From a virus, in IMG/VR virus record IMGVR_UViG_3300010935_000165, positions 1 through 36,787 of that record: a DNA stretch of 36,787 nt, one strand, 5' to 3'. Numbering within the stretch: the stretch's first letter is position 1; each line of letters opens with the position of its first letter. Position numbers and translations under genes: made by a program. The notes beneath the pieces are model-generated. The model made no database searches. It saw nothing but the letters and a program-made list of their open reading frames with translations, and was not told where the DNA came from. Shown here piece after piece: positions 31,308 to 36,787 of this stretch.

Positions 31308-31484
31308 TTAGTTAGTAATTTCTTCAGGGTGTCCATAATCGTCTACCTCAAAGCCGTGATCTTTTTCTAGCTTCACTTTAATATAAGCGCCTCCTTTTGC
31401 TGCGTTATCCATTGCGCTATCGGCATCTTCTCCGCTCGCTATAACATAGGCTTTAGCGGTTCCTGTTATTTTGTATTTTTTCAC
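31308..31484 (-). CDS. 58-aa protein, GTG start overlapping the coiled-coil gene
   Basis: VKKYKITGTAKAYVIASGED, ADSAMDNAAKGGAYIKVKLE, KDHGFEVDDYGHPEEITN. The GTG at 31484 overlaps the TGA of the gene at 31481-32500 as GTGA, the same type of overlap as at 149-152. Beta-rich and acidic at the end. No motif recognised. Confidence 0.65.
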   Translation of the reverse strand: MKKYKITGTAKAYVIASGEDADSAMDNAAKGGAYIKVKLEKDHGFEVDDYGHPEEITN

Positions 31485-32500
31485 GAGCCGTGACTAAAAT
31501 TTGCAACCTGCTTATAAAGTATGTATCCAGTTTCACTTGCTTTTAATACAAACTCTCCAGATTCCATGCCTTCTTTTGTGCATCCGTTCACTGCTAGAAA
31601 TTCCTTAAGCTTTGCATTATTCAGCTTCTCAGCATCCTCTTTCTCTTTTTTTAATCTTGCTAACAGCGCCTTAGTTTCATTCTCTTGTTTGTCATTCAAA
31701 AGTTTCATTGCAATATCGCTCTTTTCTTTCTCCAATTTAAGCTTTGCGTTTAACTCATCCTGCACTTTCTTATTCTCAGCATCAACAATTTTCTGCTTAG
31801 CTTCTCTTTCGGCAGATTCTTTTGCAAGTCTCGCATCTAACTCATCTTGAATCTTCTTGTTTTTAGCAGCCTCTTTTAATGCCTCAGCTTTAAGTTTTGC
31901 AGCCTCCTTCTCTGCCTTCACTCTTGCCTCTCGATCTTCATTCTCTTTTCGTACTCTTTCCACTTCAGCAAGTCTATCGTCCTCGATTTTAGCCTCGTGT
32001 TTTAATTTTTGGGACTGTAGGAACCCATCAAAGACAGAGTCATCCATATCGCCTAAATTTAACTTGTCGGCGTTTTCTACGTTATACACTGAAAGAAGCT
32101 CGATTCTATCTTCATTTAACTTTGCAATTCGCTTTGTCTCAATCAGTTCAAAGTGCTTCTCGATACCTAAAAGCTTTTCCTCTCGTTCTTTTGAGAAGTC
32201 TCTAAAAGTATTCCGAACAAAATCAATAGCCTGTGACCTAGAAAGGGCATCTGCTTTTACTGCTTTATGAATCTTGTCTCCATCTGTACGAATGTTTTTA
32301 AAAATCATTCTCTGCTCTCTTGCTGATTTACAGTATTCTTTTGTGATCTGATCAGTACTTCTAAAGTCTCCCATGCTCTCATCTGCGGAAAGAAGCCTTT
32401 CAGCAATTTCTTTAAATGATTCAAGGATTCTCTCGGAGTCTTTTACTGTTATTCCAGACTCGCTAGAAATGCTCTGTGGTGTAAGTTTTAGGTTACTCAT
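31481..32500 (-). CDS. long coiled-coil protein of early region
   Basis: 339 aa from the ATG MSNLKLTPQSISSESG; the frame is open ten codons earlier, but this ATG has AAGAATTTAAC at a 10-nt distance. Residues 155-290 are Glu/Lys/Ala/Arg-rich coiled coil; the first part resembles a helical region seen beside phage recombination proteins. C-terminal 35 residues are globular (EFLAVNGCTKEGMESGEFVLKASETGYILYKQ). Function unknown. Confidence 0.65.
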   Translation of the reverse strand: MSNLKLTPQSISSESGITVKDSERILESFKEIAERLLSADESMGDFRSTDQITKEYCKSAREQRMIFKNIRTDGDKIHKAVKADALSRSQAIDFVRNTFRDFSKEREEKLLGIEKHFELIETKRIAKLNEDRIELLSVYNVENADKLNLGDMDDSVFDGFLQSQKLKHEAKIEDDRLAEVERVRKENEDREARVKAEKEAAKLKAEALKEAAKNKKIQDELDARLAKESAEREAKQKIVDAENKKVQDELNAKLKLEKEKSDIAMKLLNDKQENETKALLARLKKEKEDAEKLNNAKLKEFLAVNGCTKEGMESGEFVLKASETGYILYKQVANFSHGS

Positions 32501-32510
32501 AATGTTGTAA

Positions 32511-32520
32511 GTTAAATTCT
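32511..32520 (-). promoter_or_regulatory. translation-initiation leader motif
   Basis: AGAATTTAAC, 10 nt before the ATG at 32500; it decides that start. Confidence 0.5.
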
Positions 32521-32527
32521 TTTTCTT

Positions 32528-32579
32528 CATCTATTCTCGCGTTGTTTAAATCGTCGAGGTATTCGTCTTCGTCTATTTC
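32528..32579 (-). repeat. 52-bp direct repeat, copy 1
   Basis: Matches 32990-33041 at 50 of 52 positions; both copies encode the DEIDEDEYLDDL-like segment of the acidic mini-protein. Because they are spaced by one gene, a local duplication is likely. Confidence 0.85.
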
Positions 32580-32602
32580 ATCCTATTCGTTGTATTCCGT
32601 AC

Positions 32603-32962
32603 TCATTTTTCCTCCTGAGGAAACCCTGCATCTATTGAAAATTTTCTCATAATTTGAGTCTCTTCAACTTCTTTCAATCTTCCAGATGGCTCCCACCTCC
32701 AGTAATCATTACAATAAAATCCATCCTTATCTTTAAATACTGGATGCACTTTCCTGAACCCCACTTTGTTAATTTCTGAAATTATACAAAGATGGTCATC
32801 TCTCCCTTCTGTCATTGAGTCCACATGAACTCTTGCAATACAGTAACTACCTATATTGAAATTCTTCTTTTTTATAACCACTGACTCCTCATCACACCCA
32901 GTAAGTCTTCCTATGCGCTGCAATACTTCCTTGCCATGATCGCTAAAATTTAAATTATTCAT
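32603..32962 (-). CDS. unknown early protein
   Basis: 119 aa (MNNLNFSDHGKEVLQRIGRLTGCDEESVVIKKKNF...). Last residues FPQEEK give an incidental AGGAGG ahead of the next mini-frame. Its ATG is overlapped by the stop of the acidic mini-gene. Not recognised. Confidence 0.65.
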   Translation of the reverse strand: MNNLNFSDHGKEVLQRIGRLTGCDEESVVIKKKNFNIGSYCIARVHVDSMTEGRDDHLCIISEINKVGFRKVHPVFKDKDGFYCNDYWRWEPSGRLKEVEETQIMRKFSIDAGFPQEEK

Positions 32963-33056
32963 AATCTTTTAAATAAAATTCTCTATCCTCATCTATTCTC
33001 GCGTTTATTAAATCGTCGAGGTATTCGTCTTCGTCTATTTCGTCTTCATCATCCAT
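32955..33056 (-). CDS. 33-aa acidic protein
   Basis: MDDEDEIDEDEYLDDLINAR, IDEDREFYLKDYE, about half Asp/Glu. Leader AAGAATTTAAC 8 nt before ATG and its stop overlaps the next ATG by eight bases, so it looks translated. No known fold. Acidic mini-proteins in phages sometimes mimic DNA, but this is only composition. Confidence 0.6.
   Translation of the reverse strand: MDDEDEIDEDEYLDDLINARIDEDREFYLKDYE
32990..33041 (-). repeat. 52-bp direct repeat, copy 2
   Basis: Part of the intact acidic mini-gene; see 32528-32579. Confidence 0.85.
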
Positions 33057-33064
33057 AGTAATCT

Positions 33065-33074
33065 GTTAAATTCT
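33065..33074 (-). promoter_or_regulatory. translation-initiation leader motif
   Basis: AGAATTTAAC, 8 nt before the ATG at 33056. Confidence 0.5.
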
Positions 33075-33087
33075 TTTTTACTTAATC

Positions 33088-33306
33088 TTATTGAGTAACT
33101 ATTACACCAATTGCTCGCATAAACTCATCAATATTCTCTTTGCCAATCTTTGCTTTATAAAGATATGCTTCACGAAGATCTGCTCCAGAAAGATTTGCTC
33201 CAGAAAGACTCACACCTTTCTCTATTGCATCAAAAACAGCCTCTCTAATATTTCCTTTTTCACTCTTGAAAATAATATTTCCGTTTATATCTTTAATTGT
33301 AGTCAT
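33088..33306 (-). CDS. pentapeptide-repeat protein
   Basis: 72 aa. Residues 32-49 contain consecutive A(D/N)LXX repeats (LSGANLSGADLREAYL), three to four turns of a right-handed beta-helix, after a helical start. Short for this family. Known pentapeptide proteins can mimic DNA; here too few repeats remain to judge. Leader AAGAATTTAAC, 10 nt before ATG. Confidence 0.75.
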   Translation of the reverse strand: MTTIKDINGNIIFKSEKGNIREAVFDAIEKGVSLSGANLSGADLREAYLYKAKIGKENIDEFMRAIGVIVTQ

Positions 33307-33316
33307 AATTTTTTAA

Positions 33317-33326
33317 GTTAAATTCT
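33317..33326 (-). promoter_or_regulatory. translation-initiation leader motif
   Basis: AGAATTTAAC, 10 nt before the ATG at 33306. Confidence 0.5.
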
Positions 33327-33526
33327 TAGTTTCTGCCAAGGTGCCGTGCCGTATCACATAGTCTTAATGACTTACTGATCCCTTCGAACACCCTCGCAGA
33401 ATTGGTAATTGGTAGCTTTTCAGGATTTGGAAAGTAATTTGTTGTCCGAAATCCGAAGCTGGGCAAACTATACAGAATTAAAAAAGAAAAAACAAGAGAA
33501 TATTTATAAATACTCTGAAAGACCAT
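33326..33526 (-). CDS. possible secreted 66-aa protein overlapping the VRR-NUC gene
   Basis: MVFQSIYKYSLVFSFLILYS, LPSFGFRTTNYFPNPEKLPI...: residues 6-24 are a signal-like hydrophobic stretch and the rest is basic (SKSLRLCDTARHLGRN). Its start lies 23 bases inside the VRR-NUC gene in another frame. No leader motif at the start. May be real or a shadow frame in an intergenic gap. Confidence 0.4.
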   Translation of the reverse strand: MVFQSIYKYSLVFSFLILYSLPSFGFRTTNYFPNPEKLPITNSARVFEGISKSLRLCDTARHLGRN

Positions 33527-33893
33527 CCTTTGCCTCCTCTACTGATCTAGCAACGAAACAAAGAGCGTTACTCCTTAACGCTTCTTCAATAAATACTTTT
33601 TGAGTATCAGATAATTTCCCGCCATATATTTTCTTTTTAAGAATCTTCCCCTTTTTCGCATCAATAACATTTTCCACTCTATCGGGTGTTTTAACCTCAA
33701 TATACAAGGCTCTCCCATCGGGAAGGATTCCTGCAATATCAGAGACCCCATTTATAGCGAACTCTGAAACCTGTTTTCTAAAACACTTCCTTTTGGCATC
33801 GTAATATCCTGCCGATGGGTTCTTCCATGCAAAAATATTTTTAGAGCGTAAAAAGAGAAGTATCTGCCGTTCTATTACTGCTTCAAGTTTCAT
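33504..33893 (-). CDS. VRR-NUC domain nuclease
   Basis: 129 aa. The minimal VRR-NUC pattern is complete: an early Glu (IERQILLFLRSKNIFAWKNPSAG), GVSDIAG (Asp52), YIEVKTP (Glu66, Lys68) and SDTQKVFIEE (Gln98). Such small nucleases cut branched DNA, like Holliday junction resolvases, in phage replication modules. Coupled by ATGA to the HNH gene. Confidence 0.85.
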   Translation of the reverse strand: MKLEAVIERQILLFLRSKNIFAWKNPSAGYYDAKRKCFRKQVSEFAINGVSDIAGILPDGRALYIEVKTPDRVENVIDAKKGKILKKKIYGGKLSDTQKVFIEEALRSNALCFVARSVEEAKDGLSEYL

Positions 33894-34189
33894 AAAAGGG
33901 TTTTAGGTATATTCTCAAGATACTCTTTGCAATTCCTTCTTTTTTCATCGTCTCCTTTGTCATGTATATCTGTATGGCAAGGTATGCAAATAATAACAAG
34001 CTGATCAGCATCATTTCTATTTGGTCCGTAGTTTGTCTCTTGGCCATAAAAGCAATGATGCGGAACTCTTTCTAAGTGAGTGCTTCCGCATAAAATACAA
34101 CATCCGCCGTCCCTTTCGTATACCTCGCGCCTTACCGCAAGTGTTACTCCTCTCTTTGTATTCTTTTTAGTTTCTTTTTGGAAGTTCAT
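33890..34189 (-). CDS. HNH endonuclease
   Basis: 99 aa. CILCGS (Cys31, Cys34), HHC (His44-His45), and CIPCHTDIHD (Cys68, Cys71, His72) give a zinc-finger-type HNH core; the usual Asn lies between. The whole gene is little more than the domain. Not adjacent to terminase as packaging HNH proteins are; it sits among nucleases of the replication module. TAATG overlap with the next gene upstream. Confidence 0.8.
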   Translation of the reverse strand: MNFQKETKKNTKRGVTLAVRREVYERDGGCCILCGSTHLERVPHHCFYGQETNYGPNRNDADQLVIICIPCHTDIHDKGDDEKRRNCKEYLENIPKTLL

Positions 34190-34584
34190 TAGCCCTCAAT
34201 ACATTCTAAGCGCTTCTCGATAAACTTCCACTCCTTAAACTTTCTAAAATCAAAGCCAAAGATTTTCTTTATTACATTCGCAACGTCTTTCACTTTTGTA
34301 GGATTTGCCGATACAAAAACTTTCTCATGAAAAACCCATCCACAGCCATATCTTCTCAATGTAGAGCTTAGCATTGGTATAGGGATTGCCGCCCAGTTTT
34401 TAATATTAAAACCAATAATGCTCAGAAGCTGTCTATCCTGCAATGACACCTCCATTTTCTTCATAAAGTTTCTATGAACCTCATTTAAAATGAACTGCTC
34501 CTCATCGCATCCAGAGGCTATAGCATCCTTTATGTCTACACCTGCTTCTCTTGCCAGTGCTTTTATGTCGTCTGTAGGTTTCAT
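34189..34584 (-). CDS. unknown replication-region protein
   Basis: 131 aa (MKPTDDIKALAREAGVDIKDAIASGCDEEQFILNEVHRNF...). Helical, basic C-terminus (VIKKIFGFDFRKFKEWKFIEKRLE). Coupled at both ends (TAATG and ATGA). No family recognised. Confidence 0.65.
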   Translation of the reverse strand: MKPTDDIKALAREAGVDIKDAIASGCDEEQFILNEVHRNFMKKMEVSLQDRQLLSIIGFNIKNWAAIPIPMLSSTLRRYGCGWVFHEKVFVSANPTKVKDVANVIKKIFGFDFRKFKEWKFIEKRLECIEG

Positions 34585-34778
34585 GATTTGTCCAAATTAA
34601 GGACTCCTAACCATAGCCGATACACTGCAAGACAAATATTGATCAAGAGGAACCCTGATATAAAAAACAATCCTAGAAGCGTTTCAAGATTCCACTCATT
34701 CATCAAAAGGAGCACTGCCATGAAAGCAGCATAATGTAAAAATGAATAAAGAAAGTGTTTTGCGGTTTGGTTTGTCAT
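34581..34778 (-). CDS. small two-helix membrane protein
   Basis: 65 aa from the ATG that overlaps the clamp-like gene stop (ATGA). Hydrophobic helices at about 12-24 (FLHYAAFMAVLLL) and 33-55 (LLGLFFISGFLLINICLAVYRLW). Function unknown. Confidence 0.65.
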   Translation of the reverse strand: MTNQTAKHFLYSFLHYAAFMAVLLLMNEWNLETLLGLFFISGFLLINICLAVYRLWLGVLNLDKS

Positions 34779-35278
34779 TCTATAAGACACATAACAGCAA
34801 CTGTGATTTCATCGTCCCCACGGTAGGCTTTAATAACCATTGCCTTATCTTCTTTTATCCAAACTTCGGCACATAAAACATCCATAGTTTTAAGAGCTTT
34901 TATAGATTCAAGAAGTATTTTTGCATCAAATGACACGAATCCTTCATCAGTAACATAAATAGTGCCATTGTTAATAGATACATAGGTCCTATTGTTCCCT
35001 GTTTTTTTAAGTTTAGCAGTTATTAATGCGATTTTTAACTCTTCAATAAATGAATCGATATAAATAGCTCCTTTTTTACAATCATCTGAAACATGAAGAG
35101 CTTGCTCGTACTTTGGGAACTCAAAATCATTCTTAGTTTTAATCTCTATCATTTTATTGAAATCAGTTGCCACAATAACTCCATCTTTTGCCATTGCACA
35201 GTTTTGAACTTCTGGATCATCAGACTTGCGGCAAAAGGCTGAGACTGCTTTTAATTGTTTTAGGTTTATGAATGTCAT
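34775..35278 (-). CDS. sliding-clamp-like protein
   Basis: 167 aa. The pattern VIVATDFNKMIEIKTKN (about 34-50) and the end MVIKAYRGDDEITVAVMCLIE resemble single domains of DnaN-type clamps (V.vaTd.....i..., P.pl.i......v...mP). At half a clamp monomer it may be a phage clamp-like or clamp-binding protein. Follows the methyltransferase gene by ATGA. The identification is weak. Confidence 0.35.
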   Translation of the reverse strand: MTFINLKQLKAVSAFCRKSDDPEVQNCAMAKDGVIVATDFNKMIEIKTKNDFEFPKYEQALHVSDDCKKGAIYIDSFIEELKIALITAKLKKTGNNRTYVSINNGTIYVTDEGFVSFDAKILLESIKALKTMDVLCAEVWIKEDKAMVIKAYRGDDEITVAVMCLIE

Positions 35279-36066
35279 TTGATTGTAAATTTTACAAGAC
35301 CTGTTCTTACCATTGTACCGCTCTCTTTAAACGCATCGTCTCTCAGAAACTTGAACTCTCCGAAGTATTCTACCATTGCTCTAAAGTCCATACTTTCAGC
35401 GTCTGAGCAGTTTAAAAATGATACTGGTACAACCGATACCAAAATACCTCCAGAGTTTAAAAAACTCAGCGCGTGCTTAATGTGTTTGATATAGGCGTTT
35501 TTGTCTCCTTCTACGTTAAAAGGGGGGTTCATAATCACTACCCCTATTCCGTTTGTTTCAATATCTTCCCTTTTAGTTTTTAAGAAATCAGCTTCAATAA
35601 CATCATAATGGAATTGACGAATGACATCGACTCTCTCTTTGCTTTTCTCTATCGCAAGGATTTTATTAAAAACACCAGAACCATTTTTCTCATTCAACCG
35701 CTTTACGATATGCCCTTCTCCTGCAGAAGGTTCTAAAATATCTCCAGAGTTATTGTTAAAGTCTGCAAACTCGATCATATCATCAATAACGGAATCAGGT
35801 GTTTTAAAGAAATTGTCTAACTTATCTTTATTTATTGAGAAACCACTCGATACAAGTTCCCTCAAAATATCTGTAGGATCAGTTTTAAAAACAAATCCAT
35901 TCTCTTTCTTTGTCCACTTTCCCCCGTTATCCTCAAAAGATTTCTTTATGTTTAAATAAACCTTTCTATCCAACTCGCCACCCGAGAAATAAAAAACGTT
36001 TCCGATTACGCCTCCTGAATTTATAGCCTCAATAGACTCTTTCGATAATACTGTTTTGTACTTCAT
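35275..36066 (-). CDS. DNA adenine methyltransferase
   Basis: 263 aa. Motif X-like FKTP (87-90), motif I LEPSAGEGHI (111-120), an acidic AIEKS (138-142) and motif IV NPPF (180-183) identify an N6-adenine methyltransferase of the type found in phages. Protects phage DNA from restriction or times its replication. No partner nuclease is adjacent. Leader TTTAAC 8 nt before the ATG, with a good promoter upstream. Confidence 0.85.
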   Translation of the reverse strand: MKYKTVLSKESIEAINSGGVIGNVFYFSGGELDRKVYLNIKKSFEDNGGKWTKKENGFVFKTDPTDILRELVSSGFSINKDKLDNFFKTPDSVIDDMIEFADFNNNSGDILEPSAGEGHIVKRLNEKNGSGVFNKILAIEKSKERVDVIRQFHYDVIEADFLKTKREDIETNGIGVVIMNPPFNVEGDKNAYIKHIKHALSFLNSGGILVSVVPVSFLNCSDAESMDFRAMVEYFGEFKFLRDDAFKESGTMVRTGLVKFTIK

Positions 36067-36094
36067 TTTCTGTTGTTAAATTGTTTTCCCGAAC

Positions 36095-36123
36095 ATAATA
36101 CAGATTATTTGAAAGAATAGCAA
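36095..36123 (-). promoter_or_regulatory. promoter of methyltransferase operon
   Basis: TTGCTA, 17-bp spacer, TATTAT, GTT-CGGG on the minus strand. It lies across the end of the gene at 36126-36455. Confidence 0.55.
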
Positions 36124-36125
36124 GG

Positions 36126-36455
36126 TCAAATCCTTTCGCCGTTCATTAGCTTCTCTAGCCATACAAGAATTGTTTCCTGCTTTGGGGATCTTGCCAAATT
36201 ATCCTCAAACTTCTTTATTCTGGCGGCGATAGCCTCTCTATGCTCACCAGAAACACCGCTAAGATTAAAAGACATTTTTGCAGGTTTTATACACTTTATT
36301 GCAGATCCTGAAATTACTTTTTCTCCGACTTGTATCGGCGACCTGCTTTTCCAGTTATCGATGACAATTTGCTCGTTTTTAGCGCTTGTAAAAAGTGACC
36401 CCTCGTCCCAAGTCACTATTTCTATTTGCGGCTCAAATATTGAAAGTTTATTCAT
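36126..36455 (-). CDS. unknown small replication-region protein
   Basis: 109 aa (MNKLSIFEPQIEIVTWDEGSLFTSAKNEQIVIDNWKS...). Soluble; no motif recognised. Follows the replication-protein gene closely. Confidence 0.65.
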   Translation of the reverse strand: MNKLSIFEPQIEIVTWDEGSLFTSAKNEQIVIDNWKSRSPIQVGEKVISGSAIKCIKPAKMSFNLSGVSGEHREAIAARIKKFEDNLARSPKQETILVWLEKLMNGERI

Positions 36456-36459
36456 AGTT

Positions 36460-36787
36460 TTAAAGTTTAGGGATAGAATTGCATTTCACTTCTGCCTTGC
36501 TCCATTTCTCAGCATTGCTAAACCATTTTGACAATCGCCTGCCAATCTCAAACGCCTTTTCGTCTTCCCATCTAGCCTTTATTTTTATTTTTTTTCCAGA
36601 TTTTTTTTCCATCGGCTCTGTCCAGTAATCGAAAAACTCTCGCATGGTCTTTTTTACAAAATCTTCTCTGTATCCCTCTGTTACCATTTTATTCACAAAC
36701 GGCTGTATCGTCTCAGTATCCATTTTGAAAAACTCTGCAGCTATCTGTTTCGGGGTTTTTTCTTTATCCTGCGAAGAAGTTTTAATT
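36460..36787 (-). CDS. replication protein (O-like), C-terminal part
   Basis: The frame is open to the right edge, so the ATG at 36723 is not necessarily the start. The visible 108 residues contain TPKQIAAEFFKMD...TEGYREDFVKKTMREFFDYWTEPMEKKSGKKIKIKARWEDEKAFEIGRRLSKWFSNA. The block FxxYWTEP...K...RWE..K.FE...RL..W is a common C-terminal domain of phage replication-initiation/helicase-loader proteins of the lambda O kind. The N-terminal DNA-binding part would lie outside the window. Confidence 0.6.
   Translation of the reverse strand, partial: IKTSSQDKEKTPKQIAAEFFKMDTETIQPFVNKMVTEGYREDFVKKTMREFFDYWTEPMEKKSGKKIKIKARWEDEKAFEIGRRLSKWFSNAEKWSKAEVKCNSIPKL

Larger units (their letters stand above)
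32493..32606 (-). pseudogene. amber-interrupted copy of the acidic mini-gene
   Basis: ATG at 32606, six codons, then TAG at 32583-32585, followed in frame by DEIDEDEYLDDLNNARIDEE, KEFNLQHYE and a stop that overlaps the next ATG. The part after TAG matches the intact 33-aa frame at 32955-33056. TAG is an ordinary stop elsewhere in this genome, so unless it is read through this copy is dead, or started by an unusual codon. Confidence 0.6.

Noticed and set aside
32603-32625. AGGAGG before the amber-interrupted frame as a strong Shine-Dalgarno
   Set aside because: It is formed by the codons for Gln-Glu-Glu at the end of the upstream gene, and SD sequences are not generally used here.
1-36787. 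CRISPR array or integrase/attachment site
   Set aside because: No regularly spaced repeats and no recombinase gene seen in the window.

Overview
The window is a near-complete slice of a tailed double-stranded DNA phage genome, AT-rich and almost entirely coded on the minus strand. Gene order fits a short-tailed (podovirus-like) phage. Terminase, portal, scaffold-like and capsid genes are followed by fibre and lysis genes, a tail-tube-like pair (9405-10256, 7799-9412), a collar-domain fibre, and two very large proteins (681 and 918 aa) of the kind that are ejected with the DNA. No tail tape-measure or sheath gene is visible. The host cannot be named. Promoters are of sigma-70 type with 17-bp spacers. 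A lipobox protein and spanin-like proteins hint at a Gram-negative host, but this is inference.

Layout, left to right. 1-589: the end of an early minus-strand operon (partial DUF3310 gene, coiled-coil protein). 590-713: two divergent promoters sharing an inverted repeat. 714-1319: the only plus-strand gene, a single-strand-DNA-binding-like protein, ending at a hairpin that is also the terminator of the late operon arriving from the right. 1375-24469: the late operon, transcribed right to left from a good sigma-70 promoter at 24494-24522. 24531-27109: small accessory genes (DUF3850, homing-endonuclease-associated repeat, a lipoprotein) behind their own promoter at 27140-27168. 27110-27520: non-coding, with three terminator hairpins in series, each preceded by a second hairpin and two of them by promoters; these are candidate small RNAs. 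27831-27902: a tRNA-Arg(CCU)-like gene. 27903-28446: several tiny overlapping frames and an imperfect long inverted repeat. 28443-36787: early operon with small unknown genes, a membrane/3D-domain locus with two long overlapping frames, a coiled-coil protein, nucleases (HNH, VRR-NUC), a clamp-like protein, an adenine methyltransferase and the C-terminal part of a replication (O-like) protein at the window edge.

Genes are packed with ATGA, GTGA and TAATG overlaps, so translational coupling is general. Starts that are not coupled rarely have a Shine-Dalgarno sequence; many instead carry TTTAAC 8-11 nt before ATG. That motif was used to choose several starts here. Coordinates of coupled starts were adjusted to the overlap where a longer frame was possible.

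Both window ends cut through open frames. No sequence shared by the two ends was seen, so completeness or circularity cannot be shown from the sequence.
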